Source of the DNA: Archaeoglobus_B sp964471215
GTDB lineage: Archaea > Halobacteriota > Archaeoglobi > Archaeoglobales > Archaeoglobaceae
NCBI GenBank assembly: GCA_964471215.1
Contig: CAYYFC010000036.1
Span: 1-15,486 of the forward strand
Direction of reading: 5' to 3'
DNA: 15,486 nt
Of the stretch, positions 1 to 5,502 are shown piece after piece; positions within the stretch are counted from its first letter, which is position 1, and every line of letters starts with the position of its first letter. Under the pieces are notes generated by a model. It was not told where the DNA came from. It saw only the letters and a list, made by a program, of their open reading frames with translations, and made no database searches. Made by a program: the position numbers and the translations under genes.

Positions 1-211
1 AGGAGGTCAGATTCTTAGTATACGGTTCAGTAAGGACATATCAGATCAATTTTAAGATATATATTTCATTTTTATAAAAATAAATAGCTGTACTTATTAT
101 AGTACTGCTGTAATAAATGGATTAGGGACTTTCATCATTACAGTAAGACTATAGAAAAATCCGCAAAGAGATAAAAAGATTAGAACTCCAATAAATTTTA
201 GGGATGTAGGT
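1..211. other. AT-rich intergenic leader before the winged-helix gene
   Basis: I see no gene here. The stretch contains several AT runs that could be TATA elements, a near-perfect dyad at 86-109, a 7-bp inverted pair (108-114 and 137-143), and at its first bases the sequence AGGAGGTCAG, which recurs at 1297. Any gene to the left ends outside the window. Confidence 0.5.
86..109. promoter_or_regulatory. Near-perfect dyad, possible operator of the adjacent winged-helix regulator
   Basis: AGCTGTACT at 86-94 and AGTACTGCT at 101-109 are inverted copies (8 of 9 positions match) around the AT spacer TATTAT. The 24-bp palindrome lies about 100 bases before the start of a winged-helix protein gene. 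Dimeric winged-helix regulators often bind such dyads near their own promoters. An operator is inference; a small hairpin is the alternative. Confidence 0.35.
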
Positions 212-493
212 ATGATGAGATATATTTTTCAAAAGGGAGTATATGAAATCTTGGTATGGATAAAAAAGCACGAAAAGATACAACCGTCCAAGCTTGCTGA
301 GATAATAAAGACGATGAGCGAGAAAACCCTTTACAAGAGGCTTGAGGAGCTCAAGAAGGCTGGGCTTGTGAGAGAAGAAGCTGGAATAAACGAGCTTGGT
401 AGACCTGTTAAGCTTTATCAGCTTACATCGGTCGGTAAAAAAATTCTGAAGAAATTTGAGGAGGTTGAGAAAATTCTTGAATCAAAGGATTAA
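212..493 (+). CDS. Small winged-helix DNA-binding protein (HxlR/PadR/MarR-like)
   Basis: A 93-residue protein that looks like a bare winged helix-turn-helix domain and probably acts as a cytoplasmic transcription regulator. Residues 9-20 resemble the first helix, 24-33 and 36-51 the helix-turn-helix pair, with LYKRLEELKKAGLV as recognition helix. Residues 60-72 form the wing, with the conserved-looking GRPVKLYQLT, and the charged helix at 75-92 may serve dimerisation. No ligand or redox domain is attached. Two ATG codons are adjacent (212 and 215); I kept the first, and no strong ribosome site separates them. A palindrome at 86-109 may be its operator. The next gene, 51 bases on in the same direction, encodes a membrane protein and may be co-transcribed. 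The exact family (HxlR, PadR or ArsR) cannot be settled by eye. Confidence 0.75.
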   Translation: MMRYIFQKGVYEILVWIKKHEKIQPSKLAEIIKTMSEKTLYKRLEELKKAGLVREEAGINELGRPVKLYQLTSVGKKILKKFEEVEKILESKD

Positions 494-533
494 TATTCGA
501 AAGATTGTCGTTCTCAATTATAATTGGAGAACA

Positions 534-540
534 GGGTGAT
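534..540 (+). promoter_or_regulatory. Strong ribosome binding site fixing the start at 545
   Basis: GGGTGAT complements the archaeal 16S rRNA 3' end (AUCACCUCC) and lies four bases before the ATG at 545. This favours that codon over the in-frame TTG at 524, which overlaps no comparable site. Confidence 0.6.
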
Positions 541-544
541 AGAA

Positions 545-1171
545 ATGAATGAGTTGTTGATCGGATTAATATCACTAGTCATTGCTATATTCTTCGGACT
601 AATAGGATTTAGATCATTTCTAAGGAGGGAGATAGAGTTGGGAATAAGGAACTGTATGATACTAGATCTCAAATGTGTGAGAGATGCTGTGAGGGAAGTT
701 GAGAAATGTCTGATATCCATGAGAGACGCGTTAAATGATTTTAGACGAATTACTCATCCTGGACATGATGTAAAATCTCCTTACGATAGAACATCGGATG
801 AACACTGCACAGTGGAAGTCAGGTTTAAAAATCTCGGAAGAACTAGGATTTCCGCCGACTTGGATGAGAACGAAATCGTCATGAGATACACGATTACTTT
901 TGAGAACGGAATAACGACGTACATGATAGAGAAAGCAATAGAGGAGTTAAGGCTTGAAAAGGTAAAGATATCATGTGTATCCAGGAATACGATTTCATGC
1001 ATTGTGTTGAGCAGGGATTCAGAAGTGTGCACGACAATCATAGCGCGCCTTCTGAAATGGCTCGATTTGAATTATTACAAGCTAATGGAGGAGTTCAGAA
1101 AGGAGTACGAGGAAAAAATTCTAGAGAAGTTGAAGGAAGATCTTGACAAAGTCGATCCAAGCTTGCCCTAA
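545..1171 (+). CDS. Hypothetical protein with one N-terminal membrane segment
   Basis: I do not recognise this family. The 208-residue product has one hydrophobic segment at about residues 3-22, followed by Arg-rich residues (FRSFLRRE), which suggests an N-out anchor with a cytoplasmic body of about 185 residues. The body has scattered Cys residues (37, 44, 55, 88, 144, 152, 162), a probable beta-rich middle (residues 88-165) and a highly charged helical tail (180-203) that could be a coiled coil. I chose the ATG at 545 because a full GGTGAT ribosome site ends five bases before it; a TTG 21 bases upstream keeps the frame but lacks such a site. It follows the winged-helix gene by 51 bases. Its stop codon lies inside one arm of an inverted repeat (1165-1188). 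Possible role: membrane sensor or partner of the regulator, unproven. Confidence 0.6.
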   Translation: MNELLIGLISLVIAIFFGLIGFRSFLRREIELGIRNCMILDLKCVRDAVREVEKCLISMRDALNDFRRITHPGHDVKSPYDRTSDEHCTVEVRFKNLGRTRISADLDENEIVMRYTITFENGITTYMIEKAIEELRLEKVKISCVSRNTISCIVLSRDSEVCTTIIARLLKWLDLNYYKLMEEFRKEYEEKILEKLKEDLDKVDPSLP

Positions 1172-1292
1172 ACAGTAGATGACGAAGTTGGCAATTAAGT
1201 CGACCTAAATAGTTTAAGATTTTTATTTAATTTTGAAATGCTCTCAAATTTATTTGATTAAATATTTCACTTTGTAACCTACTGTTTAAGGC
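1165..1292. repeat. Imperfect 24-bp inverted repeat pair (arms 1165-1188 and 1269-1292)
   Basis: The plus strand at 1165-1188 and the minus strand at 1269-1292 match at 20 of 24 positions, with a perfect 10-base core TAAACAGTAG. The arms are separated by 80 AT-rich bases (1189-1268) with T runs that could also terminate the upstream transcript. The left arm contains the stop codon of the membrane-protein gene. Terminal inverted repeats of a very small element, or the relic of a rearranged one, would look like this. No gene lies between the arms. Confidence 0.55.
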
Positions 1293-1296
1293 GGGG

Positions 1297-1312
1297 AGGA
1301 GGTCAGCGTCTT
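1297..1312 (+). repeat. Second copy of a 16-base direct repeat whose first copy is at 1-16
   Basis: AGGAGGTCAGCGTCTT here and AGGAGGTCAGATTCTT at 1-16 share 14 of 16 bases, including ten in a row. Read on the minus strand with its flank, this copy gives CTGACCTCCTCCCCGCC, which resembles the hairpin-side end often seen downstream of IS200/IS605-type transposon genes in archaea. The partner half of such a hairpin is not present, so this is at most a relic. The resemblance is from memory. Confidence 0.35.
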
Positions 1313-1587
1313 CTACAATGGGAACCGTTTTTTGAAATTCTCAATCCATTGCACGGTTTTGGAATATCTGTATCTCTTGCAATTGCTATGATCATACCGA
1401 AAGATCAGCGTATATATCTGATCATCACGAATGTTCGTTTTGCATAAAATTCGAATGTGGGTGTGCTCTTTCCTGGAACCTTTAAATTCACACATATGAT
1501 CGGGACAGAATTTAAAAGACATTCAGAAACAATTTCATCTTCAAATTTAAGTTTATCGATATGGTAAAACACCGATGGGATACACAA
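1313..1587 (-). pseudogene. Possible decayed coding fragment, two overlapping frames
   Basis: Two short minus-strand frames overlap: 1587-1405 (60 residues, from MCIPSVFYHIDKLKF) and 1522-1313 (69 residues, ending IENFKKRFPL). A single-base shift near 1520 would join them into roughly 85-90 residues with a CPDHMC start to the second part and a later Cys, vaguely like the zinc-binding N-terminus of some transposases. The second frame stops seven bases from the GACCTCCTCCCC motif, as a transposase gene near its element's end would. I cannot name the family, and chance open frames are a real alternative. Confidence 0.25.
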
Positions 1588-1735
1588 GCAAGTTTGAACG
1601 CGTTATACTTGTGAAGATATGAAAACTGTAGCTGGTTTATGATACTAAACATATCACGGACTCCGAACATGCTGTTTTAGAAAAGGCTGAAAAGAAGCGG
1701 GGAATTATCCAGAAGGCTGATATTTTGGTAGATAG

Positions 1736-1808
1736 TAGCCCCGCCCGGATTCGAACCGGGGTCGCCGGATCCAGAGTCCGGCAGGATTGACCGCTACCCC
1801 ACGGGGCT
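1736..1808 (-). tRNA. tRNA-Gln, anticodon CUG
   Basis: Read on the minus strand, this 73-base sequence folds into a full cloverleaf. The acceptor AGCCCCG pairs with CGGGGCT. The D arm carries GGGT and ATCC. The anticodon stem CCGGA/TCCGG encloses loop CTCTGGA with anticodon CUG at its centre. The T arm is CCCGG-TTCGAAT-CCGGG. The discriminator is A, the CCA end is not encoded (CTA follows) and there is no intron. It should decode CAG. In archaea this tRNA is first charged with Glu and then amidated by GatDE; gatE is in this window. Its 3' side faces the gene-poor region on the left, and a divergent gene starts at 1950. Confidence 0.95.
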
Positions 1809-1829
1809 TCAAGATAAATCTACTCTATT

Positions 1830-1840
1830 GATTTATCAAA
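1830..1840 (-). promoter_or_regulatory. Probable TATA box of tRNA-Gln
   Basis: On the minus strand this reads TTTGATAAATC, centred about 27 bases before the first tRNA base, the usual archaeal TATA-to-start distance. There is no other good candidate closer to the gene. Confidence 0.45.
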
Positions 1841-1920
1841 CTTTTGGTAAATTAACACAGGCCACGAACTTTTAAATTTTTCATATTTATAAAAACTATC
1901 GTTAAAACATACCAAAACCA

Positions 1921-1932
1921 TAAAATATTTTA
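1921..1932 (+). promoter_or_regulatory. TATA box for a leaderless AAA+ ATPase mRNA
   Basis: TAAAATATTTTA is centred 23-24 bases before the ATG at 1950. At that distance transcription would begin on or next to the start codon, giving a leaderless message. The GAAGG directly touching the ATG is too close to act as a ribosome site. Confidence 0.5.
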
Positions 1933-1949
1933 ATGCAGAGAGTTGAAGG

Positions 1950-3380
1950 ATGGAATACATATTCGAAGATGTCGTTGTAAAACCGAGTTCGGCTCCGAGA
2001 TTTTTTCTAAACGGAGAAGAGATAGACATATGGAGTAAGGAATACTCAAAATATCATTCAAAGAGTGTTGTTGAATATGTTAGGGAGTCCTTACTTGAAT
2101 ACGAGAAGAGGGGGATTGACCCATTCTCCGAGATTGTAGGAAAAGATGTCGAGAAGGAGATGGTTAAAAACGCGTTAATGAGCGGATCGAATATACTGTT
2201 TAAAGGGAAGAAAGGATACGGAAAGACAACATTTAGCAAGGCCATAGCAAAACTCCTACCAGAAAAACTACTCGCTATAAAGGGTTGCAAGATAGGATGC
2301 GATCCAGTACATCCAACCTGTTTCTCCTGTAAGAAAAAGGTCTTGGAAGAGGAAGAGGTCGAGCTGACTTGGATTCCGAGGAAATGGATAAGAATTGCCG
2401 GAGATCCAATGATGACGACAAGACAGCTGATAGGCGGGATAAGTATACAGAAGATCAGAGAGGGGTACGATCTTGATCATCCAGAGGTTTTCACACCCGG
2501 AAGAGTTTTAAAGGCGCACAGGGGAATTGCTTACTTCGATGAGCTGGGAGCTATTCCGTCGGCTCTGCAGACGCTTTTACACGAGTTATTGGAAGAAAAG
2601 CAGATAACAACACCAGAGGGAGATATAGTTCCAATGAAAATAGATACTATCTTCATAGCATCAACAAACCCAGCAAATTACAAGGGTGTTGCAGATATAA
2701 AAGAACCTCTGCTTGACAGAATGGAGGAGATACCTATAGGTCCTCCTGAAACACTTGAAGAGGAGATAGAAATCGGATTGAGGAACATGAGCCTGAAGGA
2801 GGGAGCAATACTGCCGATATGGCATCTCAAGATTCTCGCAAGAATAGTCAGGCTCGCAAGATGTAAGGATTGCAGGGTTGCTAGCAGAATAGAACTGGAA
2901 CCTTCTTGCAGGGCAACTATAAAGCTCTTCGACCACCTCAGAGCTTCCGCCACGAGAAAGGGAAGAAAATGCGCAATGTTAATAGATTACGGTAAAAACT
3001 ATGAGATAGTGAAGTTAGGACTTAGAAGTAGACTAGAATTGGATTACGAGGAGGACATATCAAAGGACGACGTAATAGTTAGACTCACAGAAGAATCGAT
3101 AAATAGAACTTGCTCTGAGATATACAACGAGATACCGAGAAGCGAGTTCAACGGGCTCATAAGAGATCTTTCCCAGCTATGCTCAGAACCTATAAGGGTT
3201 GACGGGAAGATAGACTTCAAGGAGTACAAGAACCTCTACAGAACATTACTTCTCTTTGCAAAGAACAAGGCTGAACTAAATTCGGCATTCGAAATACTTC
3301 TTGAATCCATAAGGAGATGTACGGGTTTGATAGAAAAGGTTGATTTTGGTGAGTATGTTTATTCCGGATACGAAGCCTGA
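1950..3380 (+). CDS. ChlI/MoxR-type AAA+ ATPase with a four-cysteine insertion
   Basis: A 476-residue AAA+ ATPase of the magnesium-chelatase-I/MoxR clade, probably a ring-forming remodelling enzyme. Walker A is GKKGYGKT (86-93), Walker B IAYFDELG (D197, E198), sensor 1 STNP (N240), the arginine-finger region PLLDRME (R257), and sensor 2 PSCRA (R321). Between Walker A and B is C113-x3-C117-x6-C124-x2-C127, a likely metal-binding knuckle; comparable short Cys insertions occur in some ChlI proteins. A second C-x2-C pair is at 305/308. Residues 1-60 are an N-terminal extension and 360-476 a helical C-terminal part. The following VWA gene overlaps it by 26 bases, so the two are surely co-translated. 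No chelatase large subunit (ChlH/CobN) or tetrapyrrole gene is nearby, so Mg- or Co-chelatase activity is not supported; the substrate is unknown. Confidence 0.85.
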   Translation: MEYIFEDVVVKPSSAPRFFLNGEEIDIWSKEYSKYHSKSVVEYVRESLLEYEKRGIDPFSEIVGKDVEKEMVKNALMSGSNILFKGKKGYGKTTFSKAIAKLLPEKLLAIKGCKIGCDPVHPTCFSCKKKVLEEEEVELTWIPRKWIRIAGDPMMTTRQLIGGISIQKIREGYDLDHPEVFTPGRVLKAHRGIAYFDELGAIPSALQTLLHELLEEKQITTPEGDIVPMKIDTIFIASTNPANYKGVADIKEPLLDRMEEIPIGPPETLEEEIEIGLRNMSLKEGAILPIWHLKILARIVRLARCKDCRVASRIELEPSCRATIKLFDHLRASATRKGRKCAMLIDYGKNYEIVKLGLRSRLELDYEEDISKDDVIVRLTEESINRTCSEIYNEIPRSEFNGLIRDLSQLCSEPIRVDGKIDFKEYKNLYRTLLLFAKNKAELNSAFEILLESIRRCTGLIEKVDFGEYVYSGYEA

Positions 3381-4596
3381 ATGCAGGATATGCAGGGAGG
3401 AGAGGAGCGGTCTTGGAGAGGATCTCGTAAGAGACTTACTCTATTCCCTGTTCAATCCCTATTATAGGGAAATCGGTAACGTCAGGGCGTACGATTTTAT
3501 AAAGAAGTACCTGAAGAATGAGGAGCTTAAACAGTTCTTCGAGAACTTTGCGGCAATGCTCAATGAAATAATGAGGGGATACAGGTACATAAACGCCTTC
3601 TGGACGGACAAGATAGAGGATTACGAAAGGGCGAAGAAAATGGCGTGGAACGAGATAAAGGAGAAGATAAAAAGAGGAGAGCTGAAGAGGGAGGATTTGA
3701 GTGCCAGCGAACTCGTAAACTATTTTTATGAGGAGATAGTCGAGGAGCTCATGAAGGAGGGCTATATAGATAAGAGCTTTGAAAGGTTTAACAGGGTTAT
3801 TCTTAAGTTCACACCGCAGGCCGAGAGACTTATAGGAATGAAGATACTTCAGCTTTCGCTTCAGAACCTTAAGAGGACAGATTTCGGTGAGCATGAAACT
3901 GAGAAAATAGGTATATCGAATATAGCAGGTTACAGGATAATAGAATACGATCCTTATGTCCACACTTTCGATCTGATAGACATCCAGGAGACATTTGTGA
4001 AATGCGCATTGAGAAATCCTAAACTCGAGTTCGAGGAAAGAGATCTTGTTGCAAGATCTCCTAAACATCTGGAAAAATGTGTGTATGTCATGCTTATAGA
4101 TGTTAGCGATTCGATGAGGGGTAAAAAGATAATAGGTGCTATAGAGTCTGCGCTGGCACTTAAGACTGCAATAAAGAAAAGGGATTTGGACGAACTGCAT
4201 GTAATAGCATTCAACCATCAGGTTAGAAGGGTAAGGGAGGAAGATATAATAAACCTCACAACAAGGGGGAGAACGGATATAGGGCTTGCTCTTAAGAAGG
4301 CTAGGGATATACTGAAGAGGAGGAGGGGAAGCGGTGTAGTATTCCTGATAACCGACGGAGAACCGACATCGAGCTACGATCCTTATCTGACACCTTCCAG
4401 ATGCGCCCTGAGAGAGGCGGAAAAGCTTAGAACTGTTGACGCGATGTTAACGATAGTAATGCTTGGAAAGGATAGGAGATTTCTTGAGCTATGTAATAGA
4501 ATGGCAAAGGCCAATGGAAAATCGAATTTAATATACTTCGCGGATCCATTAGACATGAAGAAGTTCTTCGTGAGGACTTATATGAGGAGGAGATGA
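3355..4596 (+). CDS. VWA-domain protein, partner of the AAA+ ATPase (ChlD/CoxE-like)
   Basis: A 413-residue protein with a C-terminal von Willebrand A domain (about 243-413). The MIDAS metal site looks complete: D249-V-S251-D-S253, T307 in GRTD, and D334 in ITDGE. The first 240 residues are helical and charged, with a short CRIC motif at residues 10-13. VWA proteins of this kind deliver targets to MoxR/ChlI ATPases or bind their ring through the MIDAS. I chose the ATG at 3355, which has GGTGAG just upstream; a TTG at 3340 would add five residues. Either start lies inside the preceding ATPase gene, so translation is coupled. The gene ends three bases from the convergent malate dehydrogenase gene. 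No substrate gene is adjacent, so its cellular role is open. Confidence 0.85.
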   Translation: MFIPDTKPECRICREERSGLGEDLVRDLLYSLFNPYYREIGNVRAYDFIKKYLKNEELKQFFENFAAMLNEIMRGYRYINAFWTDKIEDYERAKKMAWNEIKEKIKRGELKREDLSASELVNYFYEEIVEELMKEGYIDKSFERFNRVILKFTPQAERLIGMKILQLSLQNLKRTDFGEHETEKIGISNIAGYRIIEYDPYVHTFDLIDIQETFVKCALRNPKLEFEERDLVARSPKHLEKCVYVMLIDVSDSMRGKKIIGAIESALALKTAIKKRDLDELHVIAFNHQVRRVREEDIINLTTRGRTDIGLALKKARDILKRRRGSGVVFLITDGEPTSSYDPYLTPSRCALREAEKLRTVDAMLTIVMLGKDRRFLELCNRMAKANGKSNLIYFADPLDMKKFFVRTYMRRR

Positions 4597-4599
4597 CTA

Positions 4600-5481
4600 T
4601 TAATATCCCAGCTCGTTTAACCTCTGTCTGAGGATTTCAACAGATCTCCTCAGGCTTTTTAAATCATCATCACTTAAATCGTACTCGATTATCCTTTCAA
4701 CACCGTTCCTGCCTATTATCGCTGGAACACCGACTGCAACATCCTTTATACCGTATTCACCGTCCAAAACAACGCTTGTCGGTATCTCCTCCTTCGTATC
4801 TTCTATAACCGCTCTAACCATCCTGTAAACGCATGTTGCCGGCGCGTATACAGTTGCTCCCTTTCTCCTTATTACCTCCATCGCAATTTCTCTCGTTTCG
4901 TTTACAGCCCTCTCCAATTCATGACCCTCTAGTTCTATCAGACTCTTCGGAGAAAACATTGAATCTCCGTGTTCTCCCATCATGAATGCTTTTTTTGGTT
5001 TTAAACCAGAAGACGCAAGTCTTTCTCTCAGCCTTACGGTATCTAGAAGACTTCCCATTCCAAACACTTCATTTCTACTCTTTCCGGTCTCTTTCCACAT
5101 TACGTAAGTCATTATATCCAAGGGATTCGTGACTACGAGTACCTTTCCCCCTGGGCAGTTCTTCATGATTTCCCTTGCAACACTCCTTATTATTTCGGCG
5201 TTTTTTACCGTTAGGTCTAGTCTCGACATTCCCGGTTTTCTAGGCAGTCCCGCTGTTACAACTATTAAATCACTGTTCTTCATTAGAGAAAAATCGCTCC
5301 CTCCCATAACATCTATCTGTTTATCAAGAGCAAAGGCTGAATGTTTTAAATCCATTGCCTCTCCAACCGCTAGATCCTCGACTATGTCTATCAGCGCTAT
5401 TTCGTCTATGTTCAGATGATGTATGCAGGCGAATGCAGATGCTGACCCTACCCTTCCCGCGCCTATGAAGCTAATCTTCAT
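4600..5481 (-). CDS. Malate dehydrogenase, LDH-like archaeal type
   Basis: Interconverts malate and oxaloacetate with NAD(H) in the cytoplasm. The 293-residue product has the Rossmann motif GAGRVGS (7-13) and D32 at the end of the second strand, which favours NAD over NADP. R81 in GLPRKPG is the arginine that selects malate over lactate; R87 is in the mobile loop; D147 and R150 bind substrate, and H171 in GEHGDSM is the catalytic base. Length and sequence are very close to A. fulgidus MDH (294 residues, from memory). I start it at the ATG at 5481, preceded by GGTGGT; a GTG at 5490 would add three residues not found in relatives. It follows the CoA-disulfide-reductase-like gene by 21 bases and is probably co-transcribed with it. 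Its stop lies three bases from the convergent VWA gene. Confidence 0.95.
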   Translation of the reverse strand: MKISFIGAGRVGSASAFACIHHLNIDEIALIDIVEDLAVGEAMDLKHSAFALDKQIDVMGGSDFSLMKNSDLIVVTAGLPRKPGMSRLDLTVKNAEIIRSVAREIMKNCPGGKVLVVTNPLDIMTYVMWKETGKSRNEVFGMGSLLDTVRLRERLASSGLKPKKAFMMGEHGDSMFSPKSLIELEGHELERAVNETREIAMEVIRRKGATVYAPATCVYRMVRAVIEDTKEEIPTSVVLDGEYGIKDVAVGVPAIIGRNGVERIIEYDLSDDDLKSLRRSVEILRQRLNELGY

Positions 5482-5502
5482 AAATACCACCGATTTCTTC
5501 GT

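Larger units (their letters stand above)
1172..1735. other. 564-base gene-poor region between membrane-protein gene and tRNA-Gln
   Basis: No intact gene is visible. The region holds most of the inverted repeat, a GGCGGGGAGGAGGTCAG motif at 1290-1306, a pair of overlapping short minus-strand frames (1313-1587) and a short plus-strand open frame that runs into the antisense of the tRNA. It abuts the 3' end of the tRNA gene, the usual attachment side for archaeal integrating elements, so decayed mobile DNA is the simplest reading, though no integrase or att repeat is seen. Confidence 0.45.

Noticed and set aside
1632..1799. Plus-strand open frame (LVYDTKHITDSEHAV...) running into the tRNA
   Set aside because: It has no start codon after the upstream stop, and its last third is the well-known spurious translation of tRNA antisense. 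The first 35 codons might be a gene relic, but I recognise nothing.
3436..4218. 260-residue open frame on the minus strand
   Set aside because: It lies antisense to the VWA gene, is rich in Tyr, Leu, Arg and His as frames opposite Glu/Lys/Ile-rich genes tend to be, and has no recognisable domain. The plus-strand gene explains the region.
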